A stretch of DNA of 64,000 nucleotides from Streptomyces platensis. GTDB taxonomy: Bacteria > Actinomycetota > Actinomycetes > Streptomycetales > Streptomycetaceae. Below are positions 17,008 to 25,123 of this stretch, in pieces. A program made the translations under genes and the position numbers. Positions within the stretch are counted from its first letter, which is position 1; the number at the start of each line of letters is the position of its first letter. Under the pieces are notes generated by a model, which did no database searches, was not told where the DNA came from, and saw only the letters and a list, made by a program, of their open reading frames with translations. Location of the stretch: contig NZ_CP023691.1 of assembly GCF_008704855.1 (NCBI RefSeq), positions 3,968,001-4,032,000 of the forward strand, read 5' to 3'.

Positions 17008-17868
17008 CTAGTTCTTCTGGATCTGGTCGAAGCTCAGCTCGACCGGGGTCTCGCGGCCGAAGATCTCGACGAGGCCCTTGACCTTCTTCGAGTCGGCGTT
17101 GATCTCGTTGATCGTGGCCTGGAGCGTCGCGAACGGGCCGTCGGTGACGGTGACGGAGTCGCCCACCTCGAAGTCCAGCACCTGGACCTCGACCTTGCGG
17201 GACGGCGCCGGCTTGCCCTCGGCCGCGGCGGCCTCCTTGGCGGCCTTCTCCTCGGCCTCCGGGGCGAGCATCTTGACGATCTCGTCCAGCGTCAGCGGGT
17301 AGGGGTCGTAGGCGTTGCCGACGAAGCCCGTGACGCCCGGGGTGTTGCGGACGACGCCCCAGGACTCGTTCGTCAGGTCCATGCGCACGAGAACGTAGCC
17401 CGGGAGCTTGTTCTGGCGAATGGTCTTGCGCTCGCCGTTCTTGATCTGGGCGACCTCTTCCTGCGGCACCTCGGCCTGGAAGATGTAGTCCTCGACGTTC
17501 AGCGAAACGGCACGCTGCTCGAGGTTGGTCTTCACGCGGTTCTCGTAACCCGCGTAGGTGTGGATGACGTACCACTCACCGGGGAGGCCGCGGAGTTCGT
17601 CGCGGAGGGCGGCCACCGGGTCGACCGGCTCCTCTTTCTCTGCGGCTTCAGCGACGGCCTCGTCCTCGTCCTCGACGTGCACCGCGGCGACCTCGGCGGG
17701 CTCACCGGCGGCGGCTTCCTCGGCGTCCAGCTCGTCGGTCTCGTCGGCGGCCTGGACGATCTCGAGTTCGGTGTCGTCGCCCTGGACCTCGGCCGAGGCA
17801 GCCGCGTCCACGTCGGCCGCTGCCGTCTCGGCGGAGTCGGCGGCGTCGTTCAGGTTCGGGTCAGACAC
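17008..17868 (-). CDS. nusG: Transcription termination/antitermination protein NusG
   Basis: NusG binds the RNA polymerase clamp and couples it to Rho or to S10/ribosomes. The 286-residue protein has an acidic, Ala/Glu/Asp-rich N-terminal extension of about 90 residues that is typical of actinomycetes. The NGN domain follows (GEWYVIHTYAGYENRVKTNL to NTPGVTGFVG), then a C-terminal KOW domain (VGDSVTVTDGPFATLQATI) and RETPVELSFDQIQKN. The start is GTG at 17868. It lies 73 bp after secE in the same operon. Confidence 0.97.
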   Translation of the reverse strand: MSDPNLNDAADSAETAAADVDAAASAEVQGDDTELEIVQAADETDELDAEEAAAGEPAEVAAVHVEDEDEAVAEAAEKEEPVDPVAALRDELRGLPGEWYVIHTYAGYENRVKTNLEQRAVSLNVEDYIFQAEVPQEEVAQIKNGERKTIRQNKLPGYVLVRMDLTNESWGVVRNTPGVTGFVGNAYDPYPLTLDEIVKMLAPEAEEKAAKEAAAAEGKPAPSRKVEVQVLDFEVGDSVTVTDGPFATLQATINEINADSKKVKGLVEIFGRETPVELSFDQIQKN

Positions 17869-17941
17869 GGTGGCTGCTTCTTCCTGGCTTCAAGGGGTTG
17901 AACATGCGAAATGGGCGCCCGCTGAGGCGCCCTCCGCGGGA

Positions 17942-18238
17942 TCAGCCGAAGACGTACCCGACGACTCGGTTGATTCCCAAGTCAATCACGGTTACGAGAC
18001 CGATGATGATGACAACGAAGACGATCACCACGCTGGTGTACGTCGACAGCTGGCTGCGCGAGGGCCAGACGACCTTGCGGAGTTCCGCCACGACCTGGCG
18101 GTAGAAGAGCGCGAGACGCGCGAAGGGGCCCTTCTTGCCGCGCTTGCCGCCGCGACGGGGCTTCTTCTGGGAGTCCGCGGTTTCGTCCTCGGAACGACCG
18201 CGCTCAGGCATGTCGATGGAGCCCAGGGCGTCCGTCAC
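17942..18238 (-). CDS. secE: Preprotein translocase subunit SecE
   Basis: SecE is the small essential subunit of the SecYEG channel in the plasma membrane. The 98-residue protein has a charged N-terminus, an amphipathic segment with RLALFYRQVVAELRKVVWPS (the conserved SecE motif, about residues 45-64) and one transmembrane helix (about 70-92). The start is GTG at 18238. tRNA-Trp lies 108 bp upstream on the same strand, the arrangement also known from mycobacteria. Confidence 0.96.
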   Translation of the reverse strand: MTDALGSIDMPERGRSEDETADSQKKPRRGGKRGKKGPFARLALFYRQVVAELRKVVWPSRSQLSTYTSVVIVFVVIIIGLVTVIDLGINRVVGYVFG

Positions 18239-18346
18239 TCGTCCTCACCTGAATCCGGGTCGTGGCCGTGCCGCGCCCGGTTGAGCCGCACGGCGGTGCA
18301 TTTCATACGTACGCGTGCACGCACTGTGGTGACGAAGTGCGTGTAG

Positions 18347-18419
18347 CAGGGCCGGAGGGACTTGAACCCCCAACCGCTGGTTTTGGAGACCAGTGCTCTA
18401 CCAATTGAGCTACGACCCT
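18347..18419 (-). tRNA. tRNA-Trp (CCA anticodon)
   Basis: The minus strand folds into a 73-base cloverleaf. The acceptor stem is AGGGTCG/CGGCCCT with one G-U, the D-arm contains GCTCAATTGGTAGAGC, the anticodon loop is CTCCAAA with anticodon CCA, and the T-arm has GGTTCAAGTCC. The discriminator base is G and CCA is not encoded. It lies upstream of secE, the same linkage as trpT-secE-nusG in mycobacteria. Confidence 0.95.
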
Positions 18420-18602
18420 TTGTGGTTCCCCCAACCTACCGCATGCGGCTGACTGCACTACGTGCGTGCACCGCGGCGACCTGTCGGGAGCCAACGATCA
18501 GCGAGTGTACGTGCTTCAGGGCCGGGCGTCGAACAGAAACGTCCCGGGTGGTGCCCGCCGATGCGTGCGCCGGGCTTGTCGGGGGTCTGGGACGATGCAG
18601 GT

Positions 18603-19838
18603 ATGAGCGCTGCCACTCCTCCCGCTTCGTCCCCTGCCGACCGCCGCGTCTCGGCCCGGGTCGGTGCGATTTCCGAGTCCGCGACCCTCGCCGTCGACGC
18701 CAAGGCGAAGGCCCTCAAGGCCGCCGGACGCCCGGTGATCGGCTTCGGCGCCGGTGAGCCCGACTTCCCGACGCCCGACTACATCGTCGAGGCGGCGATC
18801 GAGGCCTGCCGCAACCCGAAGTACCACCGCTACACCCCGGCCGGCGGCCTCCCCGAGCTGAAGACCGCGATCGCCGCGAAGACGCTGCGCGACTCCGGCT
18901 ACGAGATCGAGCCCGCGAACGTCCTGGTGACGAACGGCGGCAAGCAGGCGATCTACGAGGCGTTCGCGGCGATCCTCGACCCGGGCGACGAGGTCATCGT
19001 CCCGGCGCCGTACTGGACCACGTACCCCGAGTCGATCCGTCTGGCCGGCGGGGTGCCGGTCGATGTCGTCGCGGACGAGACCACCGGCTACCGGGTGACC
19101 GTGGAGCAGCTGGAGGCGGCCCGCACGGACCGCACCAAGGTGCTGCTGTTCGTCTCGCCGTCGAACCCGACCGGCGCGGTCTACAGCCGCGAGCAGGTCG
19201 AGGCGGTCGGCCGCTGGGCCGCCGAGCACGGCCTGTGGGTGCTGACCGACGAGATCTACGAGCACCTGGTCTACGGCGACGCCGCGTTCTCGTCGCTGCC
19301 GGTGGTCGTGCCCGAGCTGCGCGAGAAGTGCATCATCGTCAACGGGGTGGCGAAGACCTACGCGATGACCGGCTGGCGGGTGGGCTGGGCGATCGGCCCC
19401 AAGGACGTCATCAAGGCCGCCACGAACCTCCAGTCGCACGCCACGTCCAACGTCTCCAACGTCGCGCAGGCCGCGGCCATCGCGGCGGTCTCCGGGGATC
19501 TGACGGCCGTCGAGGAGATGAAGGTCGCCTTCGACCGGCGCCGCAAGACCATCGTGCGGATGCTCAACGAGATCGACGGGGTGCTGTGCCCGGAGCCGGA
19601 GGGCGCGTTCTACGCCTACCCGTCGGTCAAGGAGCTCCTGGGCAAGGAGATCCGCGGGAAGCGCCCGCAGACCAGCGTCGAGCTGGCCGAGCTGATCCTG
19701 GAGGAGGCGGAGGTCGCCGTCGTCCCGGGTGAGGCCTTCGGCACCCCCGGCTACCTGCGGCTTTCGTATGCGCTGGGCGACGAGGACCTGGTCGAGGGCG
19801 TGTCGCGGATCCAGAAGCTGCTGGCGGAGGCCAAGTAG
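18603..19838 (+). CDS. aspC: Aspartate aminotransferase (class I/II PLP enzyme)
   Basis: This is a PLP-dependent transaminase that interconverts aspartate and oxaloacetate with 2-oxoglutarate and glutamate. The ATG at 18603 gives 411 residues. Motifs are GFGAGEPDFPTPDYI near the N-terminus, YHRYTPAGGLPELK, SPSNPTGAVYS (Asn contacting PLP), NGVAKTYAMTGWRVGW with the Schiff-base lysine, and the C-terminal LRLSYALGDEDL with the carboxylate-binding Arg. The I-gamma subfamily pattern is typical of actinomycetes. It is transcribed divergently from tRNA-Trp/secE and ends before a strong hairpin. Confidence 0.92.
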   Translation: MSAATPPASSPADRRVSARVGAISESATLAVDAKAKALKAAGRPVIGFGAGEPDFPTPDYIVEAAIEACRNPKYHRYTPAGGLPELKTAIAAKTLRDSGYEIEPANVLVTNGGKQAIYEAFAAILDPGDEVIVPAPYWTTYPESIRLAGGVPVDVVADETTGYRVTVEQLEAARTDRTKVLLFVSPSNPTGAVYSREQVEAVGRWAAEHGLWVLTDEIYEHLVYGDAAFSSLPVVVPELREKCIIVNGVAKTYAMTGWRVGWAIGPKDVIKAATNLQSHATSNVSNVAQAAAIAAVSGDLTAVEEMKVAFDRRRKTIVRMLNEIDGVLCPEPEGAFYAYPSVKELLGKEIRGKRPQTSVELAELILEEAEVAVVPGEAFGTPGYLRLSYALGDEDLVEGVSRIQKLLAEAK

Positions 19839-19868
19839 CGTCACCTACGGATTTTCGTAAGTGGACAG

Positions 19869-19904
19869 GAGCGGGCGGCCGGACGAGGGTCCGGCCGCCC
19901 GCTC
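19869..19904 (+). terminator. aspC terminator
   Basis: Perfect 16-bp arms (19869-19884 and 19889-19904) with a GAGG loop begin 30 bases after the aspC stop. No U tract follows, but the stem is one of the longest perfect hairpins in the window. Confidence 0.8.
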
Positions 19905-19974
19905 GCCCGTTCCGCCGGACACCCCTTCGGGAAAGGCCCTACCGGCGGCCGCTCCTATACGGCAAGATCTTCGG

Positions 19975-21018
19975 ATGGAGAGCGTTCGTGCCCGCGGCGA
20001 AGCCGCCATCCGAGACCTGCGCCGATTGCCGAAGGCCCATCTGCACCTGCACTTCACCGGTTCGATGCGGTCCGAGACCCTGCTGGACCTCGCCGACAAG
20101 TACGGCGTCCATCTGCCGGAGGCGCTGCGGAGCGGTGAACCTCCCCAGCTCAGAGCCACGGACGAGCGCGGCTGGTTCCGTTTCCAGCGGCTGTACGACA
20201 TCGCGCGGTCGTGTCTGCGGACGCCCGAGGACATCCAGCGGCTGGTGCGCGAGGCCGCCGAGGAGGATGTCCGGGACGGGTCGCGCTGGCTGGAGATCCA
20301 GGTCGACCCGACCTCGTACGCCCCGCGGCTGGGCGGGCTGATCCCGGCCCTGGAGATCATCCTGGACGCGGTGTACAGCGCCTCCCGGGACACCGGGCTC
20401 GGTATCCGTGTCCTGGTGGCCGCGAACCGGATGAAGCACCCCCTGGACGCCCGTACGCTGGCGCGTCTCGCGGTGCGCTACGCCGACCGCGGCGTGATCG
20501 GCTTCGGGCTGTCCAACGACGAACGCCGGGGTTTCGCCCGGGACTTCGACCGCGCCTTCGCCATCGCCCGGGAGGGCGGCCTGCTGGCGGCGCCGCACGG
20601 CGGTGAGCTGTCGGGGCCGGCGAGCGTCCGGGACTGTCTGGACGATCTGCACGCCGGCCGCGTCGGGCACGGCGTACGGGCCGCGGAGGATCCCGTGCTG
20701 TTGAGCCGGCTGGCCTCGCGCGGGGTGACCTGCGAGGTGTGCCCCGCGTCGAATGTGGCGCTGGGGGTCTACGAGAAGCCGGAGGACGTGCCGCTGCGGG
20801 CGCTCTTCGACGCGGGCGTGCCGATGGCGCTGGGGGCGGACGATCCGCTGCTGTTCGGCGCGCGGCTGGCCGCGCAGTACGAGATCGCCCGCACCGCACA
20901 CGGCTTCACCGACGCCGAACTGGCCGAGCTGGCCCGGCAGTCGGTCCGCGGCTCCTGCGCGCCGCAGGACGAGCAGCAGCGGCTGCTGGCGGAGATCGAC
21001 GCCTGGCTGGCCGCGTAG
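19975..21018 (+). CDS. Adenosine deaminase family protein
   Basis: The protein belongs to the adenosine/aminodeoxyfutalosine deaminase branch of the amidohydrolases, which hydrolyse the 6-amino group of purines or related nucleosides with one zinc. From ATG 19975 it has 347 residues. The metal and catalytic motifs are intact: HLHLHFTGS (HxH, about residues 22-30), PHGGEL with the catalytic Glu, RVGHGVRA with the catalytic His, CPASNVALGV, and GADDPLLFG with the metal-binding Asp. Substrate cannot be fixed from motifs; streptomycetes have several paralogues, including one for menaquinone synthesis. It converges with murB. Confidence 0.85.
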   Translation: MESVRARGEAAIRDLRRLPKAHLHLHFTGSMRSETLLDLADKYGVHLPEALRSGEPPQLRATDERGWFRFQRLYDIARSCLRTPEDIQRLVREAAEEDVRDGSRWLEIQVDPTSYAPRLGGLIPALEIILDAVYSASRDTGLGIRVLVAANRMKHPLDARTLARLAVRYADRGVIGFGLSNDERRGFARDFDRAFAIAREGGLLAAPHGGELSGPASVRDCLDDLHAGRVGHGVRAAEDPVLLSRLASRGVTCEVCPASNVALGVYEKPEDVPLRALFDAGVPMALGADDPLLFGARLAAQYEIARTAHGFTDAELAELARQSVRGSCAPQDEQQRLLAEIDAWLAA

Positions 21019-21065
21019 CGGCGCCAGGGGCCGCCCAGGGCCCGTCAGAGGCTGCTGGAGATCGG

Positions 21066-22121
21066 CTAGAGGCTGACGCCGACCGTGACCGGTTCGTTGA
21101 CGAGCGTGACGCCGAAGGCCGCGTGCACGCCGTCGCGGACCTCGCGGGCCAGCGCGAGCAGGTCCTCGGTGGTGGCCGTGCCGCGGTTGGTGAGCGCGAG
21201 GGTGTGCTTGGTGGAGATGCGGGCGGGGCCGCTGCCGTAGCCCTTGGTGAAGCCGGCCCGGTCGATGAGCCAGGCCGCGGAGGTCTTCACCAGGCCGTCG
21301 CCGGCCGGGAAGGCCGGCGGGGCGACGTCGGGGCCGAGGCGGTCCCGGACGCGGCCGAGGAAGACGGCGTGTTCGGCCTCGGTGAGGATCGGGTTGGTGA
21401 AGAACGAGCCCGCCGACCAGGTGTCGTGGTCCTCGGGGTCCAGCACCATGCCCTTGCCGGCGCGCAGGGCCAGCACGGTCTCCCGGGCGACGGCGGCCGG
21501 GACCCGGTCGCCGGCCTCCACGCCGAGGGCGCGGGCGGTCTCGGGGTACTTCAGGGGCGCGGAGAGGCCCCCGGCGTCCTCCAGGGCGAAGCGCACCCGC
21601 AGCACCACGAACCGGTCGGGGTGCTGCTTGAAGCGGCTGTGGCGGTAGGAGAAGCCGCACTCCGCGCTGGGGATCGTGACGGTCTCGCCGAGGCGGCGGT
21701 CGTAGGCGACGACCTCGGTGATCGTGGCGGAGACCTCCTGGCCGTACGCGCCCACGTTCTGGATCGGGGTGGCGCCCGCGGAGCCGGGGATACCGGCCAG
21801 GCACTCCACACCGGCCAGTCCGGCCTCGACCGTGCGGGCGACCGCGTCGGACCAGTTCTCCCCCGCGGCGAGCGTGAGGGTCGTGCCGTCGAGCGCGAAG
21901 CCACGGGTGGCGATGCGCAGAGCCGTGCCGTCGAAGCCCTTGTCGCCGATGACGAGGTTGCTGCCGCCGCCGATGATCAGCAGCGGGGTGCCGGTGTCGT
22001 CGGCCGCACGGACGGCCGCGATCACCTCGTCGTCGGTGGTGGCCGTGACGAGGCGGGTGGCCGGGCCGCCGAGGCGGAAGGTGGTCAGCGGGGCGAGGGG
22101 GGCGTCGTGGAGTTCCTGCAC
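21066..22121 (-). CDS. murB: UDP-N-acetylenolpyruvoylglucosamine reductase
   Basis: MurB is a cytosolic FAD enzyme that reduces UDP-GlcNAc-enolpyruvate to UDP-MurNAc with NADPH in peptidoglycan synthesis. The 351-residue product shows the FAD-binding segment IIGGGSNLVIGDKGFDG, the Gly-rich AGIPGSAGATPIQNVGAYGQE, FSYRHSRFK, and SAGSFFTNPIL with the catalytic serine (type I MurB pattern). The GTG start at 22121 lies 62 bp after the HadB-like gene, so it probably shares a transcript with it. A murB next to the hadAB-rpmG cluster is typical of streptomycetes. Confidence 0.96.
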   Translation of the reverse strand: MQELHDAPLAPLTTFRLGGPATRLVTATTDDEVIAAVRAADDTGTPLLIIGGGSNLVIGDKGFDGTALRIATRGFALDGTTLTLAAGENWSDAVARTVEAGLAGVECLAGIPGSAGATPIQNVGAYGQEVSATITEVVAYDRRLGETVTIPSAECGFSYRHSRFKQHPDRFVVLRVRFALEDAGGLSAPLKYPETARALGVEAGDRVPAAVARETVLALRAGKGMVLDPEDHDTWSAGSFFTNPILTEAEHAVFLGRVRDRLGPDVAPPAFPAGDGLVKTSAAWLIDRAGFTKGYGSGPARISTKHTLALTNRGTATTEDLLALAREVRDGVHAAFGVTLVNEPVTVGVSL

Positions 22122-22182
22122 GCGCCCAAGGGTACGGGGGCGGTCCGACAGCGCTCGGCCGGACGCCCCCGGCGGCCCCGGC

Positions 22183-22617
22183 TCAGGCGAGGCGGACCAC
22201 GGCGCGGGACATGCCCAGCACCTTCTGGCCGGCGCTCATCGCGGTGAGGTCGACGCGGACCGTACGGTCGTCGTCGTCCAGCTTGGCGGCCACCTTGGCG
22301 CTGACCTCGATCAGTGCGCCGGTCTCGTCGTTGGGGACGATGACGGGCTTGGTGAAGCGCACCCCGTATTCGGCGACCGCGCCCGGGTCCCCGGCCCAGT
22401 CGGTGACCACCCGGATCGCCTCGGCCATGGTGAACATGCCGTGCGCGATGACGTCCGGCAGCCCGACCTCCTTGGCGAACTTCTCGTTCCAGTGGATCGG
22501 GTTGAAGTCACCGGAGGCGCCCGCGTACCGGACGAGCGTGGCGCGGCTCACCGGGAAGGTCTGCGCCGGGAGTTCCGTGCCGACCTCGACCTCGTCATAG
22601 GAAATCTTCGCGGTCAT
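22183..22617 (-). CDS. MaoC-like dehydratase, HadB-like subunit
   Basis: This hotdog-fold enoyl hydratase/dehydratase has the full hydratase-2 motif YAGASGDFNPIHWNEKFAKE followed by GLPDVIAHGM. The catalytic Asp and His of that motif are present. From ATG 22617 it has 144 residues. The start is one base after the stop of the neighbouring HadA-like gene, so the two subunits are translationally coupled and likely form a heterodimer, as HadAB does in mycobacteria, where it dehydrates 3-hydroxyacyl-ACP. In Streptomyces, which lack mycolic acids, the substrate is unknown. Confidence 0.85.
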   Translation of the reverse strand: MTAKISYDEVEVGTELPAQTFPVSRATLVRYAGASGDFNPIHWNEKFAKEVGLPDVIAHGMFTMAEAIRVVTDWAGDPGAVAEYGVRFTKPVIVPNDETGALIEVSAKVAAKLDDDDRTVRVDLTAMSAGQKVLGMSRAVVRLA

Positions 22618-22618
22618 C

Positions 22619-23071
22619 TCAGGCCTCCTTCGCGGCACGGGCCACCAGCTTGGTGAACGCGGTCACGACGTGTTCGCCCGCTTCGTCGTGCACCTCGCCG
22701 CGGATATCGATGATGTCGTTGCCCGCCATGGTCTTGATGGCCTCGATGGTGGAGGTGACGGAAAGCCGGTCCCCGCTGCGCACCGGACGGGTGTAGGCGA
22801 ATTTCTGGTCGCCGTGCACCACCCGGCTGTAGTCCAGGCCCAGTTGCGGGTCCTCGATGACCTGGCCCGCGGCCTTGAAAGTGATGGCGAACACAAAAGT
22901 CGGCGGTGCGATCACATCGGAGTACCCGAGTGCCTTGGCCGCTTCGGCGTCGGTGTAAGCGGGGTTGGAGTCGCCGATCGCCTCGGCGAATTCGCGGATC
23001 TTTTCCCGGCCGACCTCGTACGGGTCGGTGGGCGGGTACGTGCGTCCGACAAAAGACTGGTCGAGCGCCAT
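22619..23071 (-). CDS. UPF0336 / HadA-like dehydratase subunit
   Basis: The 150-residue product starts MALDQSFVGRTYPPTDPYEVG, the N-terminus of the UPF0336 family, with AIGDSNPAYTDAEAA and VIAPPTFVFAI in the hotdog region. The catalytic His of the hydratase motif is absent (Tyr in NPAYTD), as expected for the non-catalytic partner of a HadB-type subunit. It is 85 bp downstream of rpmG, behind a hairpin, and one base upstream of hadB. The rpmG-hadA-hadB order matches mycobacteria. Confidence 0.85.
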   Translation of the reverse strand: MALDQSFVGRTYPPTDPYEVGREKIREFAEAIGDSNPAYTDAEAAKALGYSDVIAPPTFVFAITFKAAGQVIEDPQLGLDYSRVVHGDQKFAYTRPVRSGDRLSVTSTIEAIKTMAGNDIIDIRGEVHDEAGEHVVTAFTKLVARAAKEA

Positions 23072-23107
23072 GGGCTCGCAACCTCCCTGTACTGATGGTG
23101 ACAACGC

Positions 23108-23143
23108 CGTGAGGCCGCCCCCACGAATGGGGACGGCCTCACG
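23108..23143 (-). terminator. Hairpin between rpmG and the HadA-like gene
   Basis: Arms of 16 bases with one mismatch (23108-23123 and 23128-23143) and a CGAA tetraloop lie 13 bases after the rpmG stop. It probably limits readthrough from the tRNA/rpmG unit into the dehydratase genes. Confidence 0.7.
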
Positions 23144-23155
23144 GACGAGCCTGTG

Positions 23156-23320
23156 TTATCGCGTCTCGCGGTGCGCGGTGTGCGAGTTGCAACGGGGGCA
23201 GTGCTTCTTCATCTCAAGACGGTCCGGGTCGTTACGCCGGTTCTTCTTGGTGATGTAGTTCCGCTCCTTGCACTCCACGCAGGCCAGCGTGATCTTCGGG
23301 CGGACGTCGGTGGCAGCCAC
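23156..23320 (-). CDS. rpmG: 50S ribosomal protein L33
   Basis: L33 is a small 50S protein near the E site. The start is GTG at 23320, seven bases after AAGGAG, giving a 54-residue protein MAATDVRPKITLACVECKER. It keeps both CxxC pairs (CVEC and CPRC), so it is the zinc-binding C+ form. It stands between tRNA-Met and the dehydratase pair. Streptomycetes usually have several rpmG genes, some in zinc-regulated loci; this C+ copy in the housekeeping cluster is likely constitutive. Confidence 0.95.
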   Translation of the reverse strand: MAATDVRPKITLACVECKERNYITKKNRRNDPDRLEMKKHCPRCNSHTAHRETR

Positions 23321-23409
23321 GTGAGTGCTCCTTGGACGGACGGGTGGTCGGATTAACGCATAAAAGAGTAGCCGATCGGAGGACCGACCCCACAATCGGC
23401 TACTGTCAG

Positions 23410-23482
23410 TAGCGGTGACCGGACTTGAACCGGTGACACAGCGATTATGAGCCGCTTGCTCTACCGACTGAGCTACACCGCT
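23410..23482 (-). tRNA. tRNA-Met (CAT anticodon)
   Basis: The 73-base minus-strand cloverleaf has acceptor AGCGGTG/CACCGCT, a fully paired 7-bp stem, D-arm GCTCAGTCGGTAGAGC, anticodon loop CTCATAA and T-arm ACCGG/CCGGT with TTCAAGT. Discriminator is A and CCA is not encoded. The 1-72 pair is a normal Watson-Crick A-U, so it is an elongator rather than an initiator tRNA. Confidence 0.93.
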
Positions 23483-23528
23483 GCGATGCGAGGGGGCCCC
23501 GCCCGAAGGCGGGAACCTCACACATCAG

Positions 23529-23601
23529 AGCCCCAATACGGAATCGAACCGTAGACCTTCTCCTTACCATGGAGACGCTCTGCCGACTGAGCTATTGGGG
23601 C
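23529..23601 (-). tRNA. tRNA-Thr (GGT anticodon)
   Basis: The 73-base minus-strand cloverleaf has acceptor GCCCCAA/TTGGGGC, D-arm GCTCAGTCGGCAGAGC, anticodon stem TCTCC/GGAGA around loop ATGGTAA (anticodon GGT) and T-loop TTCGATT. It lies 46 bases before tRNA-Met; the two tRNAs and rpmG are probably one transcript. Confidence 0.95.
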
Positions 23602-23783
23602 GAGCGATGAAGACATTACACGGCCCGCCGCCAAACGTGAAATCCGTATCCGGGCCGTGCCACAGCGGCCCCGCGCACCACACCGGTACGACTATTTCGC
23701 GCCTGCGCAACGCTCTCCCGGCTGCGGCCTAGGCTCGGAAGAACGCTGCGTGATCTTGCACGCCGGTGCCTTCGAGGAGCGCG

Positions 23784-25046
23784 ATGTCCGACAGCAGTTC
23801 GCCGCAGCCGCAGCCGGGAAAGCCCGTCGGGCCCGGCCGGTTCGCCAGGTCGGAAAGCGGTGCGCTGGTGTTGTGCGGCGCCCGGCTCGCCGACGGGCGG
23901 ATGGTGGACGTACGGCTCGGCGGCGGACGCATCGAGGCCGTCGGGACGGCCGGCAGCCTCGCCCCGCAGGGCGCCCGCGTCGACCTCGCCGGCTACCTCC
24001 TGCTCCCCGCCCCCGCCGAACCCCACGCGCACTGCGACACCGCCCTGACCGCCGACTCCGACGGCCCCGCCTCCCGTTCGCCCGAGGACGTGCAGCGCCG
24101 GACGACCGAGGCCGCGCTGCTCCAGTTGGGGCACGGCGCCACCGCCTCCCGCAGCCACGTCAGGATCGGCGATGTACAGGGGCTGCGCTCACTGGAGGCG
24201 GTGCTCCAGGCGCGCCGGTCGCTGCGCGGGCTGGCCGATCTGGCGGCGGTCGCGGTGCCGCGGGTGCTGACCGGGGTGGCCGGGGCGGACGGGCTGGCGA
24301 TGCTGCGGGACGCGGTGAAGATGGGCGCCTCGGTCATCGGCGGCTGCCCGGACCTCGACCCCGATCCGGCCGGGTACGTCGAGACGGTCCTGGAGCTGGC
24401 CGGGGAGCACGGCTGCCCGGTGGATCTGCACACCGACGGGGACGATCCGGCGCGGCTGGCGCGGTTCGCGGCGATGTCGGGCGGGCTGCGGCCGGGCGTC
24501 GCGCTCGGCCCGTGTGCCGGGATGGCGCGGATGCCGCGGAGCGTGGCGGCGCGGGTCGCCGAGCAGCTGGCGGCCGCCGGGGTCGCCGTCGTCTGTCTGC
24601 CGCAGGGCGACTGCACCGGTCTGGAGCGGTACGGCTCGCGGGTGTCGCGGCCGGCGCCCGTACGGCTGCTGCGGGCGGCCGGTGTCCAGGTGGCGGCGGG
24701 CAGCGGGGCGCTGCGGGACGTGGCGAATCCGGTGGGGCGCGGTGACCCGTTGGAGGCGGCTTATCTGCTGGCTTCTCTGGGTGAGGCCACGCCGGAGGCG
24801 GCCTACGAGAGCGTGAGTTCGGCCGCGCGGGCGACCCTGGGGCTGCCGGAGGTACGGGTCGAGGCGGGCTTTCCCGCGGAGCTGCTGGCGGTGCGGGGCG
24901 AGCGGATCGCCGGGGTGCTCTCGCTCGCGTACAGCCGGATCGTGATCCACCGCGGGCGGGTGGTCGCCCGCACCAGCGCGGTGCGGGAGTACTGCGACTC
25001 GGCGGCGGAGGTGGCACTGGAGCTGCCGCGGCAGTCGCAGCGCTGA
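23784..25046 (+). CDS. Cytosine-deaminase-like amidohydrolase, probably inactive
   Basis: The 420-residue product from ATG 23784 (GAGGAG 4 bases upstream) has the two-part fold of the cytosine deaminase-type amidohydrolases. The small beta domain leads into LLLPAPAEPHAHCDTALT with the first HxH metal pair. Later catalytic positions are altered. Where E. coli CodA has HCDE, this has HTDG. The conserved His segment reads LGPCAGM. The metal/catalytic Asp motif reads GSGALRD. So it keeps the scaffold but lacks the general base and the last metal ligand. It may be a pseudoenzyme or act on something quite different. It stands alone, divergent from the tRNAs. Confidence 0.75.
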   Translation: MSDSSSPQPQPGKPVGPGRFARSESGALVLCGARLADGRMVDVRLGGGRIEAVGTAGSLAPQGARVDLAGYLLLPAPAEPHAHCDTALTADSDGPASRSPEDVQRRTTEAALLQLGHGATASRSHVRIGDVQGLRSLEAVLQARRSLRGLADLAAVAVPRVLTGVAGADGLAMLRDAVKMGASVIGGCPDLDPDPAGYVETVLELAGEHGCPVDLHTDGDDPARLARFAAMSGGLRPGVALGPCAGMARMPRSVAARVAEQLAAAGVAVVCLPQGDCTGLERYGSRVSRPAPVRLLRAAGVQVAAGSGALRDVANPVGRGDPLEAAYLLASLGEATPEAAYESVSSAARATLGLPEVRVEAGFPAELLAVRGERIAGVLSLAYSRIVIHRGRVVARTSAVREYCDSAAEVALELPRQSQR

Positions 25047-25123
25047 GCCGCGCGCGGGGACAACGGCCGCTCCCCCGGCCGGTCCCGCACGGCGCGGCGG
25101 CGCTTCGGCGTACGGTCGGGATC

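Noticed and set aside
20739..22247. A 502-codon plus-strand frame over the end of the adenosine deaminase gene and murB
   Set aside because: Out of frame with the deaminase and antisense to murB; Arg/Gly/Ala-rich shadow without motifs.
24001..25046. Functional cytosine deaminase (codA) call
   Set aside because: Key catalytic and metal residues after the first HxH pair are changed, so a named enzyme call would not be supported.
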